DNA of 64,000 nt from the NCBI GenBank assembly GCA_963576735.1, contig OY755197.1, positions 3,422,501 through 3,486,500 on the forward strand, given 5' to 3'. Shown in pieces: positions 43,668-55,198 of this stretch. This DNA comes from Bedellia somnulentella (taxonomy: Eukaryota; Arthropoda; Insecta; Lepidoptera; Bedelliidae). Numbering within the stretch: the stretch's first letter is position 1; each line of letters opens with the position of its first letter. The position numbers and the translations under genes are program-made. A model generated the notes under the pieces. It had not been told where the DNA came from. It did not search any database and saw only the letters and a program-made list of their open reading frames with translations.

Positions 43668-44810
43668 TTTACGGTAAAGTATAAATATAAGGAATAAAAA
43701 CATTATATTTTTTTTGCATATCTATAAATGATATTTGATTGCCCAAAATTTACAATCTTTATATACAAAGATGAGATAAGATAAAGATAAATTAAATTTA
43801 TTACAAAATTAAAAGAATCGTTTTTTATTTTTTTAACCGACTTCAAAAAGGAATGTTCACAATTCGACTGTATATTTTTTTTATGTTTGTTCGCCGATTG
43901 CTTCGCCATTTGTGAACCGATTTTGATTATTATTTTTTGTTCGAAACAAGATACTCCCGGATTAGTACCATGATGAGGATATCAGGGTCTGATGATGGGA
44001 TCCTGAAGAAATCGAGGGAAACACTGAAATTTTATCGGCAAATGTACCGCGTTTTACATATTTTCTGAACTTATATTGGCATCTTCTGAAAATCCTATTG
44101 TTATGCTGCTGAGCTGATGATGGAAGGTGTGGGTCCTTAATCAATAGGAGTTAGGAAACAGTTCTTTCACCATTTCATAAAGATTTATGCTCCTCTTCGT
44201 AGTTTTTATGAAGAGAAGTACAGGTTCACTCAACATTTCTTTTGTTATGTTATTGTTACCGATAAAGTACCATGAGACCAGGATATGATGATGGCATCCC
44301 AGGAAATCGAGGGGACTGTCGAAACTCACAATCATGTGACAGTGTATTTGTTCAAAACACCGATAAGCCTGCCCTGTATAACGTGAGAACGTGGGTCCAA
44401 GCAAAGCTTGGGTACTCTGAACAACAGGTGACCATGTCATGTGATATTCAGAACTATTACTACCTCTGCTTACCCCTTCGGGGATATTCGGCGTGAACGT
44501 TTGAGTCTTTCTTGAGATGTAGAATTGTAGACCATCGCCTTTCGAGGGATTTCAAGAACAATGTAAAGTTACATATAGTTGAGCCTATTTAATATCGTAT
44601 AATAATAGAAATACCGGAAATACGAAGAATAATACAGTAACCGTCGCTTCCTCATCCGAGAGGCATCTTTGCCAGGTCTAACCATCTCTAAAACTTGTAA
44701 AATAAAATATTTTTTAACAAAAAGAAAACCGACTTCATAGTGGGAAAAACAACCGAAAATAAACAAACTAGTACTTAAAAGTATGAAATAAGTTTCTTTT
44801 AATTGAATAT

Positions 44811-44999
44811 TTAAGTTTATTTAACCCAATGGGTTCCTAGCAACGGCCGCCGGCGCAGAGGCAGACCAAGAAGGAGATGGCGGGATGACCTGGACTCTTT
44901 TCGAAAAGATTGGAGAGAGCAGGCCCAAAGCAGGGATGAATGGAAAATCCAGGGAGAGACCTTTGCCCAGCAGTGGGACACAATAGGTTAATAATAAAT
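44811..44999 (+). mobile_element. LINE 3'-end insertion in repeat E
   Basis: Flanked by aattgaatat (44801-44810 and 45000-45009). Repeat E copy 1 shows the site without the insertion (near 23960). The tail is an AATAATAAATAA run. Confidence 0.85.
44833..44991 (+). pseudogene. Extreme C-terminus of a non-LTR reverse transcriptase
   Basis: An open frame that ends in the element's natural stop: NGRRRRGRPRRRWRDDLDSF, then DWREQAQSRDEWKIQGETFA and QQWDT. This is the characteristic basic C-terminal tail of insect LINE endonuclease/reverse-transcriptase proteins. The rest was lost by 5' truncation. Confidence 0.8.
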
Positions 45000-45316
45000 A
45001 ATTGAATATGAGTACTGTGATTGATACCTTAGCAATTTCTTTATTCCACACGCGTCAGCTCAACCTACTCAAATATTTAAATTTACTTAAATTAATTTTT
45101 GAGTCGGTGCCAGTCTATCAAAAGTGAATTCACCCTACTATCTATCTCTGATTGTTACAATCTCAAAAATATATATCTATCGCCTAACGTTTTAAATGGT
45201 AAAACGTACAAAAATAAATTTACCCTACAACTACAAAGTATCCTACATTGATGATATTGTACATGTGTATGAAGTGCGAAATACACACTTATTATTGTCA
45301 ATCATCACGAAGGCTG

Positions 45317-45649
45317 GTTAACTTAACAAACAAGTTAACTTCTGAACTATAGAAATTAATGTTAGCTACTCTATTTATAACTCACATACACCTAAACTGA
45401 TTTGGTGGGACGGTAGCTTAAAACCAGGAAAAGGAAACAGGGTACTTTTAATTCAAATTTTATTTACCGTTCAAATCCTACAACATATAAAAGGGACACA
45501 GGCTTTGTATCACCACGCATGCCTATCTTAGCAATATCTACCTGTTCGAGGTAAACACCTACATGAATATATTTTCCATGATTAGGATGCAATTTTACTG
45601 TTTTTTATGCTTTAATTCTTAATGCTTCCTAGCATTTATATAGGCTATA
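45317..45649. other. Gene-less stretch
   Basis: No feature supported. Confidence 0.4.
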
Positions 45650-45890
45650 GATACATATACTCACGGCTATTAATCCCAAGAAAGGGTAGCCAGAGCTAAG
45701 GAATAAGAAATTCCTCAGCCACTTTTGGATATTGGAGGGGGAAAAGATGATAAAAATAAAGGTTGTTGGTGATGGGTCTTCAACGGCATCGCCCAAAAAT
45801 CCCTTAAAAGCCCCAATACTGCTATTCGCCTCTCACGGACACCCACCGGAAGAAATGGGGTAGTGCTATTCTAAGCCGACACTACACAGC
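45650..45890 (-). mobile_element. SINE A copy
   Basis: Full-length minus-strand copy. Confidence 0.88.
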
Positions 45891-45934
45891 TGTATGGTAT
45901 TTATTTAGAAAAGACCTTATTCATGTATTCCCGC

Positions 45935-46100
45935 GGGTATCATTAATTTGAACTTAGAGTATCGGTGATTTGTAAGTGATTATCAGGTTGCAGTTAGAGA
46001 CCCGCCAACAGCCTACATTACAATCTTTTCCTCTCTCAAATTCCAAAAGTGCCTACCCGATTTTGGGATTTGTAGTCGTGATAATATAAATATATGTACG
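45935..46100 (+). mobile_element. SINE A copy, decayed
   Basis: Recognisable through 'ggttgcagttagagacccg', 'tcaaattccaaaagtgcc' and 'gggatttgtagtcgtga'. Confidence 0.55.
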
Positions 46101-46519
46101 TAATATTTGTAAAGAATTAATGTTATGTGCCGATAGTATTTCTCTATCTGAAAGGTAAATAGTACCATGTGTAATTAATCTTCGAGAAATGTACCAAATT
46201 CTACAAGAAATAAGTGTGTGGAGGAAAATGGAAGATCTTCCGCCAGGCGGTGATATACCTGGGGACCGTGGTCAAATTGTATTAAGTTGGAACTTGTATA
46301 CATACTAAGTTTTTTAGAAACTTCGCAACCGCGGTGTAGGATTTGTATGGCAAGTCTTGATGACGAATGTGACCTAAATTGCTTGGTAACGTGTTGCTGA
46401 GGAATGTGATTTTTCTTGCACTGACAGCGTTTCTATGTAGTGCGCGTCACTGAGTACTGACAGCGCGTCGGTCGCTACAAGTGGTTAGGAAATAGAAGTA
46501 ATGTTTAGACCCAATCAGG
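46101..46519. other. Gene-less stretch
   Basis: No feature supported. Confidence 0.4.
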
Positions 46520-46635
46520 TCAACGCCCCGGACGTGAAAGGTCGTGGGTTCCAGTCCTGCTTGTATCAAAAATCTTTTTTTTTTTGCTTTAATTGTTTAG
46601 TAATAACCCCACATGAGGTTTTCATAAACAAAACA
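46520..46635 (+). mobile_element. SINE F copy, normal orientation, decayed
   Basis: B-box-like gtgggttccagtcctgc, then a T-rich linker and tail aataaccccacatgaggttt. It shows the uninverted F layout. Confidence 0.7.
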
Positions 46636-46644
46636 TTCTAATTA

Positions 46645-46760
46645 TAGATATCGCTTGGTATAAAACAGCCATCTCTTTTGCACTAACTTAGTATTGTATA
46701 CTGTCATCTCATTCTAACCGATATCGTGACGATAAAATAGTGCTCGTGCCGGGCCTCTCG
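46645..46760. mobile_element. MITE H, partial copy
   Basis: Core 'acagccatctcttttgcact' to 'gataaaatagtgctcgtgcc'. The left terminal repeat is lost. Confidence 0.7.
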
Positions 46761-47880
46761 ATGTAAAAAGAGGGGTTATATGAGCTTGTAGCTTTAGCTA
46801 ATTTTTGTAGCTCTGAAACTGATGGTTGGTTATTTATTTCTCGCCTTCAGACTCAACAAAAGCGGTCATCAAAGTTATAAATAAAACATTTATATGTAGG
46901 TACTTTATATATTCCTAAACATACTACTGTTGATAGAACAAGAATTAGTTTGGTAAAATGCTAAAAGACTTTCACTCATGAACAGCAAAAACATATTAAC
47001 CCAGAGTCAGTGTGTAGCAAAGACCCAATGCGGGGTAAGAACGTAAATACCTTTTTAAGGGACTTAGTAAGGGCTTAATGCCTGCAAAAAATCCACGTGG
47101 GCTCGACAAATGACTACCCGAAAAAATATTTATTGCGGTGCCCGTCCCTTGTTTTTCGGTTATAAGATTTTCACGAATATAAATTGTATGAAATCATAGT
47201 TTTCTTTTATTTATGAGCCTATATTAAACACATTTTCCAAATGGTAACGGCTTAAAATAGCACTAGCTCACCGTTTTACCAATTTCGTGTATGAAGTGAC
47301 TATGAAATCGGAAATTTATGATAGGCGGAAAATGTTATGAATCACCCTTACTTTTAACTATTTGGCTTTTGTACAGCCAAAACCTGATGAATGGTAAAGA
47401 TAACATAAAACAATAAATATTATTTATATCCAAACAAAGAGTTTATTTCTCTGAATTTCAATAATAACTGTGAAATAAGTTCAATTATACTTCGGCCATC
47501 TTGTATTGTTGTGATAAACCTCCAAGAGACTCAGTTTATCTAAACCAAATTGCAATTTTGGTATATGTCCTAAAATATCTCGAATAGAACCCTGGTAACC
47601 ACAAGCAGTACCAATAAATCGTTAAAATTGTAGTAAGATTTTAATGCATTCTATATAACTTACTTAAATTCCCTTTTATACGTTGATCTCTTAACTTACT
47701 GCAAAATAAAGGGAAAGGTTCCTACATAATTAACCTCGAAGATAATTTTTTATGTGTTTTGTAAATAGTCTAGATGGTTGGTAGTAGTAACTAGTGTAAA
47801 TGCATTTGTGTATAATATCTTGACATTAAATACTGCGGGCTTCGTGCATTATAATGGCTACTTGCACATATACCACTATC
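46761..47880. other. AT-rich stretch without genes
   Basis: About 1.1 kb; no frame or repeat recognised. Confidence 0.45.
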
Positions 47881-47882
47881 TA

Positions 47883-47996
47883 CGAGTAAATAAATGTATT
47901 CTAAAGCTAAAGAGTTCTATTTTTAAATGATGTAATTACTTTTTAAATTATTGTTCTGTAAGTGGCCAGTTCCGGATACATAAATAGCAGCCCTCG
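47883..47996. mobile_element. Internally deleted mariner derivative
   Basis: Flanked by TA (47881-47882 and 47997-47998). Positions 47888-47996 match 8244-8352 of the complete mariner with one difference. Only cgag remains from the other end. An internal deletion of about 1.2 kb produced a 114-bp element. Confidence 0.9.
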
Positions 47997-48256
47997 TATA
48001 CTATAATAAGACTGTAACGAGGTCGAAACTGTACATTGAAGAAAAAAAATAAAAACCGGTGGAATATGTTTTATTTTCGATACTGAAACCAAATTTGCTA
48101 TTTTTGAAAAAAATGTCTGTCTGTCTGTCTGCATATATTAATAGTCTTTTTGGAAAAAATAAGGGTTTCATCCATTTTCATCAAAATAATTGTCCATTTA
48201 ATTGTTTGTCAATAGTATGACTACTACGATATCACAAACTTGAGACTTACATATAT

Positions 48257-48326
48257 GTCTGCGTAGCGGTATACCGTTTGGTTAACACTAATTACGAAAG
48301 ACCCAGGTTCGAATCCCGGGTGGTCA
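48257..48326 (+). repeat. tRNA-like sequence in duplication copy 1
   Basis: gtagcggtataccg resembles an A box and acccaggttcgaatcccggg is a good B box/T arm. No convincing acceptor stem. A pseudo-tRNA or SINE head is likelier than a functional tRNA gene. Confidence 0.5.
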
Positions 48327-48526
48327 AAGTCTTTTTGCGTATTTTTTTTGCTTTTGTGTTAGGTTAGAATAATAGGATGCACTTATCCTTCTTTTTCACA
48401 TTAAACTATGCGAATATGTATGAATAAAGATAATTGAAAGCATTTTCTATGAATTTTGCGTATTCATTTGGTAGGTTTGTGAATATTCTTATAACTTTTG
48501 TTTATTTAACTATTTTTAACTTATTT

Positions 48527-48549
48527 TGTGTGTGTGTGTGTGTGTGTGT
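48527..48549. repeat. (GT)n microsatellite
   Basis: About 11 uninterrupted GT dinucleotides, missing from duplication copy 2. Confidence 0.95.
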
Positions 48550-48842
48550 AACTAATATTCTCATAGATATATATTACTTTACTTACGCATAAATTAATAT
48601 TCTGTTTAAGCCTCAGAATGCATAGTTTGTAAATAATAGTAAATATCTCAATTTTAATTCAGTACCGCCATTTATTGGCCGATGATTGCAATCTCTCTCA
48701 CATCATCAACTTATTGCTCCCCATATTTCCACGATTAATTTTTTCATCGACCGACTTTATCAGTATCACTCTTCATTAATAGTGTTTTTGAAAAAAATAA
48801 GGGTTTTATCCATTTTCATCAAATAAATGTCCATTTAATGAA

Positions 48843-49090
48843 TTGCTGTGTAGTGTCGGCTTAGAATAACACTACCCCATTTCTTCCGGTGGGTGTACTT
48901 AAGAGGCGACTAACAGTATTGGGGCTTTTAAGGGATTTTTGGGCGATGTAGTTGGAGACCCATCACCAACAACCTTTATTTCACTATCTTTTCCCGACGC
49001 AACTTCCAAAAGTGGCTGAGGAACTTCAAGTTCCTTAGCTCTGGTTACCCCTTTTAGGGATTTATAGCCGTGAGTATATGTATTTATATT
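48843..49090 (+). mobile_element. SINE A inserted in duplication copy 2
   Basis: Full-length copy. The corresponding site in copy 1 (near 48200) is empty, so the insertion followed the duplication. Confidence 0.9.
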
Positions 49091-49160
49091 ATTAATTGTT
49101 TGTCAATAGTATGGCTACTAGATATATACCATATCACAAATTTGACATCATTACTAATGT

Positions 49161-49232
49161 TTCTGTGGCGTAGCTGTGTACCGATTAGTTAAAATTAAAC
49201 TAACGGATGACCCAGGTTCGAATCCCGGGTGA
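49161..49232 (+). repeat. tRNA-like sequence in duplication copy 2
   Basis: Keeps the B box acccaggttcgaatcccggg exactly, while the A-box half has diverged from copy 1. Confidence 0.5.
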
Positions 49233-49867
49233 ATAATGTCTTTTTGAGACTTTTTTGCTTTTGTGTTAGGTTAGAATAATAGGATGCTCTAATCCTTCTT
49301 TTTCACATTTAACTATGCGAATATGTATGAATAAAGATAATTGAAAGTATATTTTATGAATTTTGCGTATTCATTTGGTAGGTTTGAGAATATGTTTATA
49401 GCTTTTGTTTTTATAACTATTTTTATCTAAAATTCTCATAGATATATTATGTTTTACTTGCGCATAAATTAATATTTTGTCTCTTATCCTCAGAATGCAT
49501 AGTTTCTAAATAATAGTAAATATCTCAATGTTAATTCAGTAACGCTATCTGTTGACCGATATTTGCAATCTCTCACACATCACCAACAGTCAGTGTAGGG
49601 GAAGCACCGGGTCACCAAACTGCTATCCACACTTACTCAAGATATTTTCATTTTTGAGCATAGAGACTTGGTTACAAAATGGTTTGTTTCATGTTTCTTA
49701 TGAACAATTAAAGAGGTTTTTTTGGAACTCATCCCCTAAGAGATTGAAATATATTATACAGATTTTTGATCTATAAATACAATGTATCTAGAAATTTGAA
49801 TCTTGATGCGATTGACTGATATAACAACTACAAAAAGGAATGTATGAAATTCATCCATCAATCAATC

Positions 49868-50030
49868 ATGAGAATATACTAACGGCTATAAATACCAAAA
49901 AGGGTAGCCACAGCTCCAGAGATAGTAATTCTTTATCCACTTTTGGAAGTTGAATGGGGTCCGTCCAACCGTCCAACTGCATCGCCCAATAATCACTTAA
50001 AAAGTCTCAATGTTCTTTATATCTATTACA
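49868..50030 (-). mobile_element. SINE A copy, decayed
   Basis: Minus-strand; 'acggctataaataccaaaaa' and 'aactgcatcgcccaataatc' are recognisable. Confidence 0.6.
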
Positions 50031-50432
50031 ACGCACACGGGAATATAAATACAAAAAAACATAAGTTAGTGTAGTTAGATAGTGTTTTGGTATTTTGGAT
50101 GTAAACTGGATGCAAAAAATGTAGTCCATGCGGACGTAGTCGCGGGCAAAAAGCTAGTATCAAATAACTATAATGCATAGTTCCGTAAGTCACAAAAGTA
50201 TTTGTCAAAAGCTTTGATTAAACAAAGAAAAGTCTAGGAGATTTGGACAATTCATAAAATTGCATGGTAGCCTTATGTAATCCGCAAAATGAGTTTTCTT
50301 AGAAAAACGACATTTCATTTACCCACGGCTTTGAACTTGAGCCAACTTGAATGAAACAGCGCACGGAATAGATATCCTTGAATATAAATAGACAAAGGCC
50401 TTGATTAAGTGTATATATCATGAGGAAATATG

Positions 50433-50523
50433 AGTCTCTTCCTCACCCAACTTTCCAAAAAGGCTGACGAATTTCTAATTCAATAGCTCTGGCTAACCCT
50501 TCTAGGGATTTATAGCCGTGAGT
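50433..50523 (+). mobile_element. 5'-truncated SINE A with target-site duplication
   Basis: The last 90 bp of SINE A, flanked by aaatatgag on both sides. Confidence 0.8.
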
Positions 50524-50618
50524 GTATATAAAATATGAGTAGTATAACTGATAGATTAATTGCTAAGAGAGGGATTTGTTTTTGTAGTGTAGTTTTTTTT
50601 TAAAAGGTATACACAGAC

Positions 50619-50862
50619 ATGTAGTGTCGGTTTAGAATAATGCCACTACTCCATTTCCGGACGTGGGTGATCGTAAGAGGCGACTAACGGTATTAGGGCT
50701 TTAAGGAATTTTTGGCGGTGCGGTTGTTGACCCATCACCAACAACCTTTATTTCATCATCTTTTCCCAATGCAACTTCCAAAAGTGGCTGAGGAATTTTT
50801 CATTCTGAATCGCTGACTACCCCTTTTAGGGATTCATAGCCGTGAGTATATGTATGTATGAA
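50619..50862 (+). mobile_element. SINE A copy
   Basis: Full-length copy with a TATG tail. Confidence 0.88.
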
Positions 50863-51059
50863 TGATATTTCTTAGAAAATCGACATTTCATTTACTTACG
50901 GATTTGAACTTGAGCCAACTTGACTGAAAGAACGCATGGAATAAATATCCTTGAATATAAATAGAGATAGTCCTTGATTAAGTGAAACTGAGTTTTCTTG
51001 AGGAAATATGAAGGGTATAATTGGTAGTGTAACAGTAGAGAGAGGGTTTTGTTAAGTTA

Positions 51060-51408
51060 AATTGTCAGTGGGTAGAGTAGTTGGGTAGGATGAGGGTTCG
51101 AACCCCGGGTCGAGCCTACACCAAGTTGTCTTTTATTGTGTCATTTGTGTGGTTATCATGGTTGCTAACGGTGAGGGAAAACATCGTGAGGATACCCACA
51201 TGGCTTAGTTTTACTTTGTCGTAGTGTGAATTCGTAGAAAACGGTGATAGGCCTGTCCCCTATCACGTGAAAACGCTGTCCAAGCAAAACGTGGGAACTC
51301 TAACCACAAGTGACAATGTCACGATATGTTCAGAAGTATTAGTACGTCTGCCAACCCCTTCGAGGATATACGGCTAGAGCGTTTGAGTTGAGTTTGAGAG
51401 TATATTAG
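51060..51408 (+). mobile_element. SINE D copy, diverged
   Basis: B box gggttcgaaccccgggtc, recognisable body, and tail gagttgagtttgag. Confidence 0.85.
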
Positions 51409-51411
51409 GAC

Positions 51412-51600
51412 TACTAGCTGTGCCCGCGACTTCGTTCGCGTGATTGTCGAGAACAAAAAAACGTCGTTTAGTTAAGAGTATATCACCTTTTTGAAATAAA
51501 ATAAAGAACCAATGAAATCTAATGCGGACACTTATTGTGATGTAGGAACTATTGAGTATTTTATAATGATAATTTAATTAATTACAGTAGCCATTATCCA
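51412..51600 (+). repeat. Interspersed repeat G, 5' fragment
   Basis: Starts ctagctgtgcccgcgacttc, cgttcgcgtg, a motif shared in part with 38730. Confidence 0.5.
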
Positions 51601-51865
51601 GTTGAAATAATAAAAGGTCGTAACTGTGTGTATCTCATTTGAATTAGTGTTTATTTAGATACAGTTACAGGGTTAGCCAAAGATTCAGACCTGCAAATTT
51701 TAACTTTTATTTTCCCCTTTTGGATTTGAATGCTGATCTTGGGGTATTTTGGTGCGTAGATTACGAATATGTACTTGGTTTTTTTCTATCACCCTCAGTT
51801 TTTTGAAAAATCCCTACTTTGTAAAATTGAAAAAAAAACACGACTTTATTTGAGCGCAAGAGCAA

Positions 51866-52237
51866 CCGTGATAGCCCAGTGGGTAGAACACTCGGTTCTC
51901 GTGCAAGCGACTAGTGTTCAAATCCCGGGTCGGGCCTACACCAATTTGTCTTTTCTAAAGACATATGTGTGGTTAATTTATCATGGTTGTTAACGGTGAG
52001 GGAAAACATCGTGAGGAAACCCACATGGCTGAGTTGTACTTAGTCATGTGACAGTGTATTCGTACAAAACGGCGATAGGCCTGCCCCCTATCACGTGAGT
52101 ACACTGTCCATGCAAAACGTGGGTACTCTGAACACCAGGTGACAAAGTCACGTGATGTTCAGAAGTATTAGTACCTCTGCCAACCCCTTCGGGGATATTC
52201 GGCGTGCACGTTTATGTTATGTTATGTTATGTTTATT
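51866..52237 (+). mobile_element. SINE D full-length copy
   Basis: Head gatagcccagtgggtagaac, B box ttcaaatcccgggtcg, complete body, hairpin cccttcgggg and four ATGTT tail repeats. It is the best example of the family here. Confidence 0.94.
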
Positions 52238-52332
52238 TGAGTATTTATTTTTTATTACAATTAAGAAACAATTACATGACTTTAAAACATTAAAAATATA
52301 TTTGGGGGACAATAAAAAAATAAATAAAAATA

Positions 52333-52907
52333 TCAAATACTTTTGTGGTATCTTGCTTTTTTTTCACTGAAGCTCCGATTGTGAGATTTTCGCTTGAAAT
52401 TGCGACTTGCATCATCTCGCTTTAACAGCCAACAATAGTCTGCCATCATTGTTTTATTCCACTTTCCCTGATAGCGACGTTCCATCTCCTTCAAATCCTG
52501 GTGAAATCTTTCGCCTTGCTCTTCACTTACAGCTCCCAAGTTATCAGGAAAGTAGTTCAAATGTGAATTAAGGAAATGAAGTTTAATGCTCATCGAACAT
52601 CCCATTTTTCCGTAATTTTCAATCATTTTCTCCACAATTTCTTCATAATTTGGGCTTTTGTGGTTTCCTAGGAAATGTCTTACTACTTCCTTAAAAGATT
52701 TCCAGGCTTCTAACTCAATTTCACTCAATTTTTCATCGAAAGCTGTGGGACCCACTGTCTATCTTGATTGGCAATTGTTAGACCAAAATACATATTGTAA
52801 ACATTACTTATGAATTCAGTAATGTTATGCTGCTGTTTTCTCAGCATAAACTGCCCACAAATGTAGCAAAAATTGTCCGGAGAGTTTAAACACATTCGCG
52901 ATGACAT
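52333..52907 (-). pseudogene. Deleted copy of an arthropod multicopy gene of unknown function
   Basis: The minus strand begins with a Met-started segment MSSRMCLNSPDNFCYICGQF with a CxxC pair, running about 50 residues. A frame change near 52740 leads directly into a C-terminal segment (FLGNHKSPNYEE, MSIKLHFLNSHLNYFPDNLG, SEEQGERFHQDLKEMERRYQ, DYCWLLKRD). I recall both ends as the two ends of one larger protein, present in many near-identical copies in insects and often linked to mobile elements. Its function is unknown to me. The middle is missing, so this copy is broken by an internal deletion plus a frameshift. Confidence 0.6.
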
Positions 52908-53922
52908 TTTTCAAGTGAGCGTTATGAATTGCACAGAAGTACTGATTTGTAGAAAAAATGATATTGCTATTTATACAAAAAATATATCATCTACCTTCAT
53001 TAAGTCTTTTCTAACGATTTAAGTGAATTTTTATAAAAAAAAACATTAAGTCTACTAGAAACGAGGTATTTAGCAAATGACTCAAAAATCCTATTTTTTT
53101 TTATAATAAAGGTATGTCACTTAGTTAATTAAGTTTTATTTAACTAATTTTATATTTATTAGAACTCATTAATTAGTGTCTAATGCATTCAGTGCATTTT
53201 TTGTTTAATTCGAATCGATTTAAATAAAATATTATTTAAAAACTAGGAAGGCCTAGGTAATTTTGGAAAAATTAAACGATGCTAAATAACTAAAAAACCT
53301 GACGTGATGGAATTTTTTAAATATTTTTCCTGTAATCAGCGCCCCAAAATCTATCCAAATCAGTCATCAAAACTGAAAGGGGGAAACCATTGCAGACCTG
53401 TGATGGATCGCTACCTTGTACGATCCTAGCAGAGCTGCATAATGCATCAATATATTTATAAAGCCCTTTTGTTTTTAACACTTCGGAATTTTGCATTTAG
53501 ATCATATATCAATCCCGCCCGATTTCGGCCACAGCAACTTCTGGTATCCGGCTATTAAGAGTGTGTTCATGTGCTCTCATGTGACTGACATAGCCAATCT
53601 TTCCGACAAATGTTCTATGACGTATGATAGTAACCCTCCAATATATAGGTAGTTATTATTGATGGCCGCAGGTGGTCGGGCCTTGAGCTTATCACTCTTT
53701 GCTTCGAGCTCATCACGTCTTTTCCTTCCGAAAAGAAATATTAACCGGTTGACAGGAAGGGGGTGAAATTTAAATTACTAAATTTCACTCAAGAAAGAAT
53801 AAAACAAACGGGGTAAGCTAAATAAAACCGCTCAAAAAAGGTACTTTACTATTATTAGGGTTTACGGTTGTTGGTTGTACTATGATAATACATTGAATTA
53901 AATCGATAATTGCACTGTAATA
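52908..53922. other. Gene-less stretch
   Basis: About 1 kb of AT-rich DNA with no feature supported. Confidence 0.45.
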
Positions 53923-54168
53923 GCTGTGTAGTTTCGGCTTAGAATTGCACTACCCCATTTCTTCCGGTGGATGTACGTAAGAGGCGACTAACGGTATTGG
54001 GGGTTTTAAAGGGGTTTTTGGGCGATGCGGTTGGAGACCCATCACCAACAACCTTTATTTTACCATCTTTTCCCCACTCAATTTTCCAAAAGTGGCTGAG
54101 AAATTTCTAATTCCTTAGCTCTGGCTACCCCTTCTAGGGATTTATAGTCGTGAGTATATGTATGTATA
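53923..54168 (+). mobile_element. SINE A copy
   Basis: Full-length, close to consensus. Confidence 0.9.
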
Positions 54169-54249
54169 ATATGCAAATATAACTAAATAAAGGTTAGTCA
54201 CTAAGGTCACTACATCATTTTAGTGTTTAAAATAATATTATAACCTTTT

Positions 54250-54912
54250 TTTTCACGTTTCTTGTATGGGAGCTCCCTTAATTATTTATTTTATTTTTAT
54301 TTTATTAATTATTTTAAAATTAAATATACAACTCAATATTTTGTGAATGGCGTCATACCTGTTGCCGTTATTAATACAAAGCAAAAAAATTAGGTAAGTA
54401 ATTTGATTTATGACGTTTAAAAATAGAACTACTGGCTAGATCTCATTCAAACCAATTTTCGTTAGTAGTTTGTATAGTAATACACATCATATATTTTTTT
54501 CAGTTTTATCATGCCCATATTTTAGAAGTTACGGGGGGGGGACACACATTTTACCACTTTGGAAAAGTCTCTCGCGCAAACTATTCAGTTTTGAAAAAAA
54601 TGATATAAGAAACCTCAACATCATTTTCAAATACCTTTTGATAGATACCCCACACGTATAGGTTTAATGAAAAAAAAAAATTTGAGTTTCAGTTCTATGT
54701 ATGGGGAACCCTAAAAATTTTGGTTTTTTTTTCAGATTTTATTTTAAAATCTTAATGCGGTTTACAGAATACATCTACGCACCAATTTTCAATAATGTAG
54801 TTCTTATAGTTTCGGAATAAACTGGCTGTGACATACGGACGGACGGACGGACAGACAGACATGACGAATCTATAAGGGTCCCGTTTTTGCCATTTGGCTT
54901 CGGAACCCTAAA
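54250..54912 (-). repeat. Long interspersed repeat J
   Basis: One end is 'gtatgggagctccc', the other 'aagggtcccgtttttgccat' plus 'cttcggaaccct', with a GGAC/GACA-rich run near 54838-54862. I recall this pattern from many lepidopteran genomes. A fragment also occurs near 4150. No coding frame; class not assigned. Confidence 0.55.
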
Positions 54913-54953
54913 AAGAAGAACTTAAAAGATGTCTTATGTTTCTGGTGTTTAAT

Positions 54954-55198
54954 ACATACATACATACATATTCTCACGCCGTTAGTTCCCATTGGGGTAG
55001 GCAGAGACTATCGATCACCACTTTGTACTTTACACTTTTTTTATCGCCAATGTGGAAGGTAATGTTAGTAGTGGACGACCTCGGAGGACACATTTGGATC
55101 AAATAGAAAACGTGCTCAAAAAGGCAGGTGTCCGCAGTATGAAGAATAAAAGAGCATGTATGAAAAGATTGATGGATGTAAACGAAGCCAGAGAGGTT
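54954..55198 (-). mobile_element. LINE B insertion with 5' inversion, second case
   Basis: Flanked by tggtgtttaat (54943-54953 and 55199-55209). The left part (to about 55030) is the LINE B tail and 3' UTR on the minus strand. The right part, from about 55050, is LINE B coding sequence on the plus strand (GNVSSGRPRRTHLDQIENVL, then RSMKNKRACMKRLMDVNEAR). Opposite orientations within one insertion again fit twin priming. Confidence 0.85.

Larger units (their letters stand above)
43829..45316 (+). repeat. Long interspersed repeat E, copy 2
   Basis: Colinear with 22698-24240, including the embedded SINE D fragment (44325-44505). It has one extra insertion, a LINE C-terminus at 44811-44999. Confidence 0.8.
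48145..49590. repeat. Tandem duplication carrying tRNA-like sequences
   Basis: Copy 1 (about 48145-48715) and copy 2 (about 48779-49590) are colinear: 'aaaataagggtttcatccat', a tRNA-like block, 'gaataataggatgc', 'gtattcatttggtaggttt' and 'cataaattaatatt'. Copy 2 has a SINE A insertion near its left end; copy 1 has a GT microsatellite. Confidence 0.85.
50290..51060. repeat. Local direct duplication with SINE insertions
   Basis: Segments 50290-50600 and 50865-51055 share 'gacatttcatttac', 'ttgaacttgagccaacttga' and 'atatccttgaatataaatag'. The left copy contains a truncated SINE A, and a complete SINE A lies between the copies. Confidence 0.8.
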
